DNA from: Pedobacter xixiisoli
GTDB lineage: Bacteria > Bacteroidota > Bacteroidia > Sphingobacteriales > Sphingobacteriaceae
DNA length: 64,000 nt
NCBI RefSeq assembly: GCF_900215335.1
Contig: NZ_OCMT01000001.1
Span: 1,178,001-1,242,000, forward strand
Direction of reading: 5' to 3'
In this document: piece by piece, positions 50,149 through 58,649 of the stretch
Numbering within the stretch: position 1 is the stretch's first letter
Layout: each line of letters begins with the position of its first letter
Made by a program: the position numbers and the translations under genes
Notes under the pieces: model-generated
What the model saw: the letters and a program-made list of their open reading frames with translations, nothing else
Told to the model about the DNA's origin: nothing
Databases searched by the model: none

Positions 50149-51882
50149 CTAAGCTTGTAAATCGCTCATGATAGTTTTAATCTTATCATTCAGCTTTTGC
50201 TCTGTCGCTTTAAATTCCTCAGTACTAGCTAAAGGTTCGTTTACGCTGCAATAAAACTTAATTTTAGGTTCGGTACCACTTGGACGAGCAGATATAATAC
50301 TACCATCGGCGGTAATAAACTGCAAAACATCTGATTTAGGGAAACCTAGGTCTTTACTTGAACCAGCTTTAATATCGGTTTCTTTATTTAATTCGTAATC
50401 TTTTAACGTCACTACAGGAGAACCGCCCAAAGTAGCAGGAGGGTTATTTCTAAATTGCTCCATCATCGCTTTGATTTCCTCGGCACCAGTTTTTCCTTTC
50501 TTAGTGATAGACACCAAATCCTCTTTGTACATGCCATACTTCACATACATCTCAATCATCGCCTCGTATAAGCTACTGCCTTTATCTTTGTAGAAAGCAG
50601 TCATTTCAGCAATAAATGCACAAGAAATCACTGCATCTTTATCACGTACCAAATCGCCAACTAAATAACCATAACTTTCTTCACCGCCCACAATAAATTG
50701 CTTTTTGCCCAAAAGTTCAGTCATAATTTTCCCAATCCATTTAAAACCGGTTAGCGTATTGAAATATTCAACACCTTTTTCATCAGCGATAGCTTTAATT
50801 AAAGGCGTGGTAACGATAGTACTCACCACGTATTCATTACCAGTTAGTTTACCTTTTTCTTGCCAAGCCGTTAACATGTAATTCACCAATAAACTTCCTG
50901 TTTGGTTACCATTTAATAACACAAACTCACCATCGGTATTTTTCACTGCGATACCTACACGGTCAGCATCAGGATCTGTTGCCAAAACTAAGTCAGCATC
51001 AATTTCTTCCGCCTTTTTCAATGCCAAGGTTAAGGCTTCTTTTTCTTCTGGATTTGGATAAACTACCGTAGGGAAATTACCATCTGGTTTGCTTTGTTCT
51101 TCCACAATAGTCACATTGGTGAAACCAAACTGTGCCAAAGCAGGTGGAACTAAAGTAATTCCGGTTCCGTGAATAGGAGAGAATACAATCTTCAAATTCT
51201 TCTGACGCTCAATCGCATCTGGAGACACAGAAAGTGAGGTAATCTTGTTCAGGTATTTTTGGTCAATTTCTTCTCCAATCAATTCTACGTTAGCATCAAC
51301 TCTTTCGAATTTAACCTCATCAATACTTTTAATCGCCGCTACTTCATCCATTACCATTTTATCATCAGGAGAGGTAAACTGACCACCATCAGCACCATAA
51401 GCTTTATAGCCATTATATTCTTTAGGATTATGCGAAGCAGTTAACATCACACCGCTTTTACAACCTAACTCGCGAATTGCAAACGAAAGTTCTGGTGTTG
51501 GACGCAATGCCGAAAAGAAATAAACTTTGATCCCATTGGCTGAAAAAACGTCTGCAGTAATATTCGCAAATACATCCGAATTATTTCTACTATCGTGAGC
51601 AATAGCTACACAGATTTTTTCTCCTGAATATTTCTTCAATAAGTAATTCGCTAAACCTTGAGTAGCGGTACCGATAGTATACTTGTTTACACGGTTAGAA
51701 CCAGCGCCCATAATGCCACGCAAACCACCTGTTCCGAACTCTAAATTTCTATAAAAAGCATCTGTAAGCTCCGTGTAAGCTTCTTGGTCTATTAATTTTT
51801 GTATAGCTGATTTGGTGATTTCATCATAATTACCGTTAAGCCATTGTTGAACGGTTGCATTGGTGGTTTGTTCTAATTGCAT
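50149..51882 (-). CDS. phosphosugar mutase (phosphoglucomutase/phosphomannomutase family)
   Basis: A 577-residue alpha-D-phosphohexomutase of the long PGM2-like type. It interconverts 1- and 6-phosphorylated hexoses (and possibly pentoses). The phosphoserine is Ser150 in LTASHNPKEYNG. The metal loop is ATDPDADRVG, the sugar-binding loop GGEESYGYLVGD, and the phosphate-binding end SARPSGTEPKIKFY. A monocistronic housekeeping gene. Substrate preference (glucose, mannose or ribose phosphates) cannot be read from these motifs. Confidence 0.93.
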   Translation of the reverse strand: MQLEQTTNATVQQWLNGNYDEITKSAIQKLIDQEAYTELTDAFYRNLEFGTGGLRGIMGAGSNRVNKYTIGTATQGLANYLLKKYSGEKICVAIAHDSRNNSDVFANITADVFSANGIKVYFFSALRPTPELSFAIRELGCKSGVMLTASHNPKEYNGYKAYGADGGQFTSPDDKMVMDEVAAIKSIDEVKFERVDANVELIGEEIDQKYLNKITSLSVSPDAIERQKNLKIVFSPIHGTGITLVPPALAQFGFTNVTIVEEQSKPDGNFPTVVYPNPEEKEALTLALKKAEEIDADLVLATDPDADRVGIAVKNTDGEFVLLNGNQTGSLLVNYMLTAWQEKGKLTGNEYVVSTIVTTPLIKAIADEKGVEYFNTLTGFKWIGKIMTELLGKKQFIVGGEESYGYLVGDLVRDKDAVISCAFIAEMTAFYKDKGSSLYEAMIEMYVKYGMYKEDLVSITKKGKTGAEEIKAMMEQFRNNPPATLGGSPVVTLKDYELNKETDIKAGSSKDLGFPKSDVLQFITADGSIISARPSGTEPKIKFYCSVNEPLASTEEFKATEQKLNDKIKTIMSDLQA

Positions 51883-52062
51883 ATTAATATATAAGATTAA
51901 TGTCGATATAAATACAAATTTTATTCGGTAGGGTTTGGTAAATTTAAATAAATCGATATTTTATTTTGCTGATTTAGCTGAAATTAACAGTCTTTTATTT
52001 ATTTTCACAACCCATTACAATAATAACAAAAATCTATATCCTATAACCTAAAAAATGAAATC

Positions 52063-52078
52063 ATTCTGTTAGTCAGAA
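52063..52078. promoter_or_regulatory. small hairpin in the lysC leader
   Basis: ATTCTG and CAGAAT with a 5-base loop, 20 bases before the lysC ATG. Too small to call a riboswitch. No lysine riboswitch features were seen in this 216-base gap, which otherwise shows only AT-rich sequence. Confidence 0.2.
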
Positions 52079-52098
52079 TAAATTCACAACTAGAAAAA

Positions 52099-53421
52099 AT
52101 GAAAATTTTAAAATTTGGTGGTACCTCTGTGGGTAGCCCAGAACGTATGAAAAAATTGTTGGACATCGTTAATCCAGCAGAAAGACAAATCGTAGTATTA
52201 TCAGCAATGTCTGGTACTACGAACAGCTTGGTAGAAATTTCAAACGCGTTACTGAAGGAAGATAAGAAGAAGGGCATCGAATTAATAAATACTTTAAAGG
52301 AAAAATACGACGTTGTTGTAGCGGAACTTTTGCCAGAGAGCGCAGGAGGCGATTTTAGAGCGCAAGGGCAAGAAGTGGTAGATTATCATTTCAATTTTCT
52401 CAACTCTTTAGCTAATGATATTTTTACAGCTATTGAAGACAAAGTAGTTTTAGCACAAGGTGAGTTATTATCCACTACATTATATCACGTTTATTTGAAA
52501 TCTATTGGCGTACCGTCGGTATTATTACCAGCTTTAGATTTCATGAAGATAGATGAGGATAACGAACCTGTTATTCCTTACACTACCGAAAATTTAACAC
52601 CAATTTTAGAGGCTAATCCTGATAATAACTTATTTATTACCCAAGGTTTTATTTGCAGAAATAGCTTTGGTGAAGTAGATAATTTACGTCGTGGTGGTAG
52701 CGATTACACTGCTTCTTTGTTAGGTGCTGCAATTTTAGCAGAAGAAGTTCAAATTTGGACGGATATTGACGGTATGCACAATAATGACCCTCGTATCGTT
52801 AAAGGAACTAAGCCAATTGCAAATCTTTCGTTCGACGAAGCAGCTGAGTTAGCTTATTTCGGTGCAAAGATTTTACATCCGCAGTCGGTTTTTCCAGCAC
52901 AGAAATACAAAATCCCTGTTCGTTTGTTAAATACGATGGAACCGCAAGCTTTTGGTACCGTAATTAGCACCGAAAGTGAAAAAGGTAAAATCAAGTCTAT
53001 TGCTGCAAAGGATGGTATTACTGCAATCAAGATCCAATCGAGCCGAATGTTATTGGCTTATGGTTTCTTGCGTAAGGTTTTCGAAGTTTTCGAACGCTAC
53101 AAAACGCCAATTGATATGATTACCACATCTGAGGTTGCAGTTTCTTTAACTATTGATTTTACCGATAACTTAGATAAAATTGTGGAAGAACTGAACTCTT
53201 TCGGAAGTGTTGAGTTAGATAGAAACCAAACTATTGTTTGTGTAGTTGGTGATTTTGGTGCAGAGAAACATGGCTTTGCTTCTAAAGTATTAGATGCAAT
53301 AAAACACTTACCTGTAAGAATGATTTCTTATGGTGGTAGCGCTTATAATATCTCTCTATTAATTAATACTGATGATAAAGTAGAAGCGTTGAGAAGCTTA
53401 CACAATAGGATTTTCGAATAG
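52099..53421 (+). CDS. lysC: aspartate kinase (second copy, lysine-linked)
   Basis: A 440-residue aspartokinase with MKILKFGGTSVGSPERM at the start, FGEVDNLRRGGSDYTASLLGAAI, WTDIDGMHNNDPR and AYFGAKILHPQSV in the kinase part. Two ACT domains follow from about residue 300 (GITAIKIQSSRMLLAYGFLRKVFEVF and DNLDKIVEELNSFGSVELDR). lysA follows 224 bases later, so a lysine-biosynthesis role is likely. The divergence from the 37744 enzyme suggests separate feedback regulation of the two. Confidence 0.95.
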   Translation: MKILKFGGTSVGSPERMKKLLDIVNPAERQIVVLSAMSGTTNSLVEISNALLKEDKKKGIELINTLKEKYDVVVAELLPESAGGDFRAQGQEVVDYHFNFLNSLANDIFTAIEDKVVLAQGELLSTTLYHVYLKSIGVPSVLLPALDFMKIDEDNEPVIPYTTENLTPILEANPDNNLFITQGFICRNSFGEVDNLRRGGSDYTASLLGAAILAEEVQIWTDIDGMHNNDPRIVKGTKPIANLSFDEAAELAYFGAKILHPQSVFPAQKYKIPVRLLNTMEPQAFGTVISTESEKGKIKSIAAKDGITAIKIQSSRMLLAYGFLRKVFEVFERYKTPIDMITTSEVAVSLTIDFTDNLDKIVEELNSFGSVELDRNQTIVCVVGDFGAEKHGFASKVLDAIKHLPVRMISYGGSAYNISLLINTDDKVEALRSLHNRIFE

Positions 53422-53435
53422 ATTTTATCCCAACA

Positions 53436-53466
53436 AACCTTGCAGGTTTTAAAAACCTGTAAGGTT
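53436..53466. repeat. palindrome AACCTTGCAGGTTTT / AAAAACCTGTAAGGTT
   Basis: Arms pair at 14 of 15 positions, the exception being a G-T type pair. It begins 15 bases after the lysC stop and may be its terminator. Same design as the palindrome at 49049-49081. Confidence 0.75.
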
Positions 53467-53473
53467 CATATTT

Positions 53474-53641
53474 CTATCGATAGTAGAAATAAATAAAAAC
53501 AAAGATTAATATCAATACAATTGAGATACGAATTCTTCTTTCGAACTCTCTGCGGCTAATATTTCCGCGACGGTAATCAATATAGTTACCTACGTAGATA
53601 ACCGTGAAAAAGAGTAGGAAGAGAAGGAGTATAAATTTCAA
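53474..53641 (-). CDS. small two-helix membrane protein with TTG start
   Basis: A 55-residue frame between lysC and lysA on the opposite strand. From TTG at 53639-53641 it reads MKFILLLFLLFFTVIYVGNY, then IDYRRGNISRREFERRIR, then a second hydrophobic run ISIVLILIFVFIYFYYR and stop. Two helices joined by a strongly basic loop, with a typical Met-Lys membrane start, argue for a real gene. No ATG is available in frame. Its start is only 4 bases from the lysA ATG, transcribed the other way. The gene is easy to miss because of size and start codon. Confidence 0.6.
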   Translation of the reverse strand: MKFILLLFLLFFTVIYVGNYIDYRRGNISRREFERRIRISIVLILIFVFIYFYYR

Positions 53642-53645
53642 GATT

Positions 53646-54803
53646 ATGTTTTCCGATAAAGATATAGCACATTTTTCGAATTTAGAAACACCATTTTATT
53701 ATTACGACCTGAACTTGTTGAGAGAGACACTAAAGGTTTGTAGTGAAGCGGCTAATGCGTATAATTTTCATGTGCATTATGCCATGAAAGCTAATTTCAA
53801 CGATAAGGTTTTAGCGCAAATTAAACAGGCTGGCTTTGGTGCTGATGCGGTGAGTGGTGGTGAAGTAAAAAAAGCGATCGAAAGTGGCTTTGCCAACAAT
53901 AAAGTAGTTTTTGCAGGTGTAGGTAAATCTGATAGGGAAATTAACTACGCTTTAGACCAAGATATTTTCTGCTTTAACGTAGAATCTCTACAAGAGCTAC
54001 AGGTAATTAATGAACTAGCAGAGAAAAAGGGTAAGGTAGCAAAAGTAGCCATCCGTATCAATCCTAACGTAGATGCGCATACACATGCGAATATTACTAC
54101 AGGATTGGACGAAAATAAGTTCGGTATCAATTCTTGGGATATGCCTGCTTGTGCCGATATTTTAAGTGTTTCTGCAAATCTTGAATTTGTCGGTATCCAT
54201 TTCCATATTGGCTCTCAAATTACCAATTTAGACGTTTACAAAAACCTTTGTGTGCGTGTAAATGAATTTGCTGCTTGGTTTGAAGACAAAAACTTTAAAG
54301 TTAAGGTTTTAAATGTTGGTGGCGGTTTAGGTATCGATTATCACAATCCAAACGCTCAAATTCCAAACTTTGAAGCTTACTTTAAAATATTCGCTGATTT
54401 CTTGGATATCAAGCCTCACCAAGAAGTACATTTTGAATTGGGTAGGGCGTTGGTTGGTCAGTCTTCATCTTTAATTAGCCGGGTGCTTTACGTAAAAAAC
54501 GGCAAGAAAAAGAATTTCATTGTTTTAGATGCCGGTATGACTGAGTTAATGCGACCAGCTTTGTATCAGGCATACCATCAAATTGAAAATATCTCGCCAA
54601 AAACTACTGAAACAACTGTAAAATATGATGTAGTTGGACCTATTTGTGAAAGCACAGATTGCTTTGGAAAGGAAGTAGCTTTGCAAGAAACTTTTAGAAA
54701 TGATTTGATTGCGATTAGAAGTACAGGGGCTTATGGCGAGGTAATGGCTTCTAATTATAACCTGCGTGATGCGATTGTAACTGTTACCAGCGAAGATTAT
54801 TAG
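53646..54803 (+). CDS. lysA: diaminopimelate decarboxylase
   Basis: A 385-residue fold-type III PLP enzyme, the last step of lysine synthesis from meso-diaminopimelate. The PLP lysine is in VHYAMKANFND near residue 40. The phosphate loop is NVGGGLGIDYHNP. ELGRALVGQSSSLI and VGPICESTDCFGKE contain the substrate-binding Glu and catalytic Cys, and the C-terminal YGEVMASNYNLR is also visible. I start at ATG 53646 (MFSDKDIAHF); an upstream GTG would run through the divergent small gene. Confidence 0.96.
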   Translation: MFSDKDIAHFSNLETPFYYYDLNLLRETLKVCSEAANAYNFHVHYAMKANFNDKVLAQIKQAGFGADAVSGGEVKKAIESGFANNKVVFAGVGKSDREINYALDQDIFCFNVESLQELQVINELAEKKGKVAKVAIRINPNVDAHTHANITTGLDENKFGINSWDMPACADILSVSANLEFVGIHFHIGSQITNLDVYKNLCVRVNEFAAWFEDKNFKVKVLNVGGGLGIDYHNPNAQIPNFEAYFKIFADFLDIKPHQEVHFELGRALVGQSSSLISRVLYVKNGKKKNFIVLDAGMTELMRPALYQAYHQIENISPKTTETTVKYDVVGPICESTDCFGKEVALQETFRNDLIAIRSTGAYGEVMASNYNLRDAIVTVTSEDY

Positions 54804-54809
54804 TAATTA

Positions 54810-54864
54810 AACATTAAGGAGTTAAGAAAGGTTAAGCCTTAATATATCTTAATTCCTTAATGTT
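54810..54864. repeat. quasi-palindromic hairpin of AACATTAAGGA words
   Basis: Twenty-seven-base arms (54810-54836, 54838-54864) match at 23 positions with a one-base loop. It lies between convergent genes (lysA and the 54873 gene) and is a good candidate for a two-way terminator. Confidence 0.75.
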
Positions 54865-54872
54865 GAAATAAT

Positions 54873-55088
54873 TTATCGCCTTCTTCTGGCTGCAACATAT
54901 ACTACAACTCCTGCAAGCATTGCTATTGCTCCCACGTATGGAGGCCAGTTTACAGTTTCTTGTTTGTCAGCAGAAATTTCAATTGCGCCAACATCAACAA
55001 TTTTCTCTTTTTTAGTGTAGGTAAACCCACTCCAAACTAGCATAATTAATCCAACTACGATTAATAAAACTCCTAATGATTTTCCCAT
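54873..55088 (-). CDS. small two-helix membrane protein
   Basis: A 71-residue protein. Helix 1 is LGVLLIVVGLIMLVWSGFTY. The connecting segment is TKKEKIVDVGAIEISADKQETVNWPP, and helix 2 is YVGAIAMLAGVVVYVAARRR with an arginine-rich end. The DVGAIEI...PPYVGAIAMLAG pattern is shared by a family of tiny membrane proteins found in many bacteria, for which I know no function. It is followed by the lysA terminator hairpin and preceded by the DUF1801 gene. Confidence 0.75.
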   Translation of the reverse strand: MGKSLGVLLIVVGLIMLVWSGFTYTKKEKIVDVGAIEISADKQETVNWPPYVGAIAMLAGVVVYVAARRRR

Positions 55089-55127
55089 AACAATGATATT
55101 TTTTTGATATGGAACAGCTTAACAAAG

Positions 55128-55478
55128 CTAATTGTTTCGTAACTTAATATTAGTTGTTAGTAAAGAGATGATTTTTTCAAACGGTAAATCTTCATTAGGA
55201 TTGACCAATAAAATTTTCATTTTGGCTCGCTTTTCAACTAACAAATCTCCGTCATTTAATAAGTGGCCATCTACAAAACCAATATAAGGCTGTTTAAATT
55301 TCTTATGAATCCACAAGTAACATAACATTTTTCCGTTATAACAGAAAAATGGAAGTTTATACTTCCATTCTGCGGTAATGTCATCGTCTGTCGATAAGAT
55401 AATATCTCTCAAACCCAGCAAGCAACTTTGAAAAGGTTCTTCTTGCTTTAAATAGAATTGATCAAGTTCGCTTAACAT
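55128..55478 (-). CDS. DUF1801 (YdhG/YjbR-like) protein
   Basis: A 116-residue soluble protein with the DUF1801 pattern: LRDIILSTDDDITAEWKYKLPFF, YNGKMLCYLWIHKKFKQPYIGF and a closing helix. Family members share the MmcQ/YjbR-type alpha/beta fold, and no enzymatic role is established. Its ATG overlaps the stop of the preceding SRPBCC gene by one base (TAATG), so the two are translationally coupled. Confidence 0.85.
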   Translation of the reverse strand: MLSELDQFYLKQEEPFQSCLLGLRDIILSTDDDITAEWKYKLPFFCYNGKMLCYLWIHKKFKQPYIGFVDGHLLNDGDLLVEKRAKMKILLVNPNEDLPFEKIISLLTTNIKLRNN

Positions 55479-55870
55479 TACGAATAATCTTCTTCCTCAA
55501 AGAAATCGGCTAAACCACCTAGGTAATACTCATTAATGCCTTCAGTAAATTCCTTATAATCTTCTTCTGGAATATTAGTTTGTACAAATTCTAACGAAGT
55601 GCCCTTTTTGTCTGGATGAAGCTTGATAGTCACGATTGAAGGTTCATTATCTTCGCCAAAATACCATTGCTGCACAATTTTTTTGTTAGGCTCGAATTCG
55701 ATGTTTTTCCCTACGATATCGCCATCCCAGAACGAAAATTCTGTTCCAGCTTCTTCTTGAAATTCTACCTCAGCACCAGTCCATAGTTGAATGCTTTGCG
55801 CCTTGGTTAAACCTAAATAAACTTCTTCAGGAGGAGCGGGCAGTAGTATATATTTTTTAAATGTTTTCAT
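55478..55870 (-). CDS. SRPBCC/AHSA1-like START-domain protein
   Basis: A 130-residue ligand-binding fold protein of the AHSA1 type. It opens with FKKYILLPAPPEEVYLGLTK and continues with WTGAEVEFQEEAGTEFSFWDGDIVGKNIEF, then KKIVQQWYF and the C-terminal helix with an acidic end (FFEEEDYS). Such domains bind hydrophobic ligands or help Hsp90 ATPase activation in eukaryotes. The bacterial role is unknown. It forms a two-gene unit with the DUF1801 gene. Confidence 0.88.
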   Translation of the reverse strand: MKTFKKYILLPAPPEEVYLGLTKAQSIQLWTGAEVEFQEEAGTEFSFWDGDIVGKNIEFEPNKKIVQQWYFGEDNEPSIVTIKLHPDKKGTSLEFVQTNIPEEDYKEFTEGINEYYLGGLADFFEEEDYS

Positions 55871-55880
55871 TGTTTTTTGT

Positions 55881-55934
55881 TTAGCGATTAGCGTTTGCGA
55901 AGTTACATTATCAATGCCATACGCTAATCGCTTA
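55881..55934. repeat. hairpin TTAGCGATTAGCGT / ACGCTAATCGCTTA
   Basis: Fourteen-base arms (55881-55894, 55921-55934) match at 13 positions around a 26-base loop. It lies in the gap between the acyl-CoA dehydrogenase gene and the SRPBCC gene, both on the minus strand. GCGATTAGC words recur near 31715. Confidence 0.65.
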
Positions 55935-55941
55935 TCTAGAA

Positions 55942-57132
55942 TTATTTAAAAGCATTAAGTCCAGTCACATCCATCCCTGTAATTAGCAAATGTACATCAT
56001 GTGTGCCTTCATAAGTTACCACAGATTCTAAGTTCATCATGTGACGCATAATCGAGTATTCTCCAGTAATCCCCATACCGCCCAACATTTGACGGGCATT
56101 ACGGGCAATATCTAAAGCTATCTCTACGCTGTTACGTTTAGCCATCGATATTTGCTCAGCAGAAGCTCTATTTTCACTTTTTAACTTGCCCAAACGCCAA
56201 ACCAATAGTTGTCCTTTTGTAATTTCGGTAATCATTTCAGCTAACTTCTTCTGTTGCAACTGAAAACCACCGATAGGCTTACCAAATTGTTCACGTTCTT
56301 TAGAATAACGTAGGGCTGTATCATAGCAATCCATAGCAGCGCCTAATGCACCCCAAGCAATGCCATAACGAGCTTGGTTCAAACATCCCAACGGACCTTT
56401 CAAACCTTTGATATCAGGGAATACATTCTCTTTTGGAACTTTCACGTTATCAAACACCAACTCGCCAGTTGCTGAAGCTCTTAAACTCCATTTATTATGT
56501 GTTTCTGGAGTGCTAAAACCTTCCATTCCTCGCTCCAAGACCATTCCTCTGATTTTACCTTCTTCATCTTTAGCCCAAACCACGGCAATATCAGCGAAAG
56601 GAGCATTTGAAATCCACATTTTAGCGCCGTTTAAAAGATAGTGGTCGCCTTTATCTTTAATGTTGCTTACCATACCACCTGGATTAGAGCCGTGATCTGG
56701 CTCTGTTAATCCGAAACAGCCCATCAATTCTCCCGTCGCTAATTTCGGCAGATATTTTTTACGTTGTTCTTCAGTTCCATAAGCATAAATAGGATACATC
56801 ACTAACGATCCTTGCACCGATGCTGTAGAGCGGATGCCTGAATCACCACGTTCAATTTCCTGCATAATAATACCATAGGCAGTATAATCCAGGCCAGCAC
56901 CACCATATTCTACAGGAATAGTAGGGCCAAAGGCGCCAATTTCTCCCAAACCTTTAATCAATTGTCGAGGAAATTCTGCCTTTTGCGCATAATCTTCAAT
57001 AATCGGACTTACTTCTTTCTTCACCCATTCTCTAACAGAAGCACGAATTAACAAATGTTCTTCAGACAAAAGTTCGTCTACCAAATAGTAATCTGGGGCT
57101 TCGTAAAGGTCTTTTCTTGCAGATTTGCTCAT
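55942..57132 (-). CDS. acyl-CoA dehydrogenase, glutaryl-CoA dehydrogenase-like
   Basis: A 396-residue FAD flavoenzyme. FAD and substrate segments are MGCFGLTEPDHGSNPGGM, MWISNAPFADIAVVWAK and CYDTALRYSKEREQFGKPI. The catalytic base is Glu375 in TYEGTHDVHLLITG. The overall pattern (FGLTEPDHGSNPGGM, ALGAAMDCYDTALRY, GMDVTGLNAF end) is that of glutaryl-CoA dehydrogenase, which oxidises and decarboxylates glutaryl-CoA to crotonyl-CoA in lysine and tryptophan breakdown. Related chain-length classes cannot be excluded by eye. Monocistronic. Confidence 0.9.
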   Translation of the reverse strand: MSKSARKDLYEAPDYYLVDELLSEEHLLIRASVREWVKKEVSPIIEDYAQKAEFPRQLIKGLGEIGAFGPTIPVEYGGAGLDYTAYGIIMQEIERGDSGIRSTASVQGSLVMYPIYAYGTEEQRKKYLPKLATGELMGCFGLTEPDHGSNPGGMVSNIKDKGDHYLLNGAKMWISNAPFADIAVVWAKDEEGKIRGMVLERGMEGFSTPETHNKWSLRASATGELVFDNVKVPKENVFPDIKGLKGPLGCLNQARYGIAWGALGAAMDCYDTALRYSKEREQFGKPIGGFQLQQKKLAEMITEITKGQLLVWRLGKLKSENRASAEQISMAKRNSVEIALDIARNARQMLGGMGITGEYSIMRHMMNLESVVTYEGTHDVHLLITGMDVTGLNAFK

Positions 57133-57238
57133 TTCAAAAAGGATTTAGGTTTTTAACTGGTTACGTTCAAAGTTAGTAAAATACCTCAATCGCTAAACAA
57201 AATTTAGGTATAATTGCGTTCACAAAACTTTACAGGAA

Positions 57239-57598
57239 ATGTACACTCAAACAGTTGCTTTAAGAGACGTTAGATGCCATGCACTTCATGGATTTTATCC
57301 AGAAGAACATTTGATTGGCTGCATTTTTATGGTAGATATTGAAGTCACTTTTGAACCTAATGATGATACCGAAAACTTAGACAAAACGGTAAACTACGAA
57401 GTGCTCAACAAAATCATCCTTAGTGAGATGGCTAACACACAAAAACTTCTGGAAACAGTAGTAAAAAATATTTTGGATACAGTAAAAAAGAGCTATCCAT
57501 TTATACTTACAGCAAAAGTGGGCATTAGAAAAATGAACCCACCTATGCCTGGCCAAATAGGGCATTCGTTTGTGCAATTGAGTTATAGTCAAATTTAA
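57239..57598 (+). CDS. folB: dihydroneopterin aldolase
   Basis: A 119-residue FolB of folate synthesis, which cleaves 7,8-dihydroneopterin to 6-hydroxymethyl-dihydropterin. Visible are LRDVRCHALHGFYPEEHLIGCIFMVDIEV (catalytic loop with His and Tyr), the conserved TVNYEVLNKIIL and the end segment AKVGIRKMNPPMPGQIGHSFVQL. Length is typical. It converges on the thioesterase gene with a 13-base gap. Confidence 0.94.
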   Translation: MYTQTVALRDVRCHALHGFYPEEHLIGCIFMVDIEVTFEPNDDTENLDKTVNYEVLNKIILSEMANTQKLLETVVKNILDTVKKSYPFILTAKVGIRKMNPPMPGQIGHSFVQLSYSQI

Positions 57599-57611
57599 GC
57601 TTCTAACTTCG

Positions 57612-58094
57612 TTATAGTTGCTCAAAATCAATCATTTTGTTTCTTTCCTTATCAGGAATAACTGCTGGACTTTTAGTGTCGTAATCGTAAACCACACAAA
57701 CGGTTTTTCCTTTGCTACAAATAACTTCTTCACCATTCTTGATCTTAACGATGACGTATTCTAAATCGAAACTGGTGTTACCAATGCGAGAAGTGCGTAC
57801 GTAAACACTTATCTTATCTCCTAAATGCAATGGCTTTACATAGGTATTTTCTGCCTTTCCAATTACCACACCGGTTTTTTTCCAATCCCATTGGATAGCT
57901 TGCTGCCAATATTTAGTTCTTGCAATTTCCATGTAGGTAAAATATACTGCATTATTTACGTGACCCATCATATCTAGATCGGTAAAACGCATTTCTAAGT
58001 CTGTTCGATACTTGAAAACATCGGTCTTTATCTCTAAATCTGACTTTTTGTCATTAGTTATTTCTTTTTTACGCCAAAATGTCTTAAAAATCAT
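57612..58094 (-). CDS. acyl-CoA thioesterase (hotdog fold, YbgC/4HBT-like)
   Basis: A 160-residue hotdog-fold thioesterase. The 4HBT signature is MRFTDLDMMGHVNNAVYFTYMEIAR with the catalytic Asp in DLDMMGHVNN, followed by the strand VYVRTSRIGNTSFDLEY. About 30 N-terminal residues (MIFKTFWRKKEITNDKKSDL) precede the fold and are rich in Lys. It hydrolyses an acyl-CoA to the free acid; substrate unknown. Divergent from hsp20. Confidence 0.9.
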   Translation of the reverse strand: MIFKTFWRKKEITNDKKSDLEIKTDVFKYRTDLEMRFTDLDMMGHVNNAVYFTYMEIARTKYWQQAIQWDWKKTGVVIGKAENTYVKPLHLGDKISVYVRTSRIGNTSFDLEYVIVKIKNGEEVICSKGKTVCVVYDYDTKSPAVIPDKERNKMIDFEQL

Positions 58095-58158
58095 ATTGTT
58101 TCTCGATTGGAATGTAGTTTGAATAAGAGTGAATAACAGTTAAAAATTAAAAAAATAA

Positions 58159-58165
58159 AAAGGAG
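58159..58165 (+). promoter_or_regulatory. Shine-Dalgarno of hsp20 (AAAGGAG)
   Basis: The leader reads AAAAAGGAGATATAACATG, so AAGGAG lies about 8 bases before the ATG at 58173. A strong ribosome-binding site is unusual in this window and fits a gene needing high expression under stress. Confidence 0.6.
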
Positions 58166-58172
58166 ATATAAC

Positions 58173-58607
58173 ATGAGCTTAGTAAAATTCAACAACAGAA
58201 CTAGAAACACAGCACCTTACTTTAACAACGTATTTGATTCATTGTTTAGCGATGCATTAAATAAAAACTATGGTGTAAATAAAATGCCATATGTAAATAT
58301 TTCAGAAACTGCAGATAGTTATAAAATTGAGCTTGCAGCACCTGGTTTAAACAAAGAAGATTTTAAAATCGAATTAAAAAAAGATAACCTTTCTGTTTGG
58401 GCCGAGAAAAAAGTAGAACAAACTGAAGAGCAAAAAAATTACACTCGCAAAGAGTTCAACTATTTATCATTCGCTAGGTCATTCGTATTACCAGAAGGTA
58501 TTGATGCAGAGAAAATTAATGCAGAATACTTAAATGGCATTTTGAATATCACCATTGGTAAAAAAGAACAAGCTAAAGACGATCATAAAGAAATTGTAGT
58601 TTCATAA
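58173..58607 (+). CDS. Hsp20/alpha-crystallin small heat-shock protein
   Basis: A 144-residue holdase chaperone. The alpha-crystallin domain spans about residues 38-130: YVNISETADSYKIELAAPGLNKEDFKIELK, the KEFNYLSFARSFVLPEGID segment with its conserved F-x-R-x-F-x-L-P-like motif, and AEYLNGILNITI with the ELNGIL-like loop. A short N-terminal arm and an acidic tail (DDHKEIVVS) flank it. It has its own Shine-Dalgarno and a terminator, so it is a single stress-responsive unit. Confidence 0.95.
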   Translation: MSLVKFNNRTRNTAPYFNNVFDSLFSDALNKNYGVNKMPYVNISETADSYKIELAAPGLNKEDFKIELKKDNLSVWAEKKVEQTEEQKNYTRKEFNYLSFARSFVLPEGIDAEKINAEYLNGILNITIGKKEQAKDDHKEIVVS

Positions 58608-58649
58608 TACAATGGTTTGATTAACCCAATGTGGGTTTGGTTTAAGGTT

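Noticed and set aside
51883..52098. Lysine riboswitch before lysC
   Set aside because: The gap is AT-rich, lacks the five-helix aptamer motifs and contains only a 6-base hairpin.
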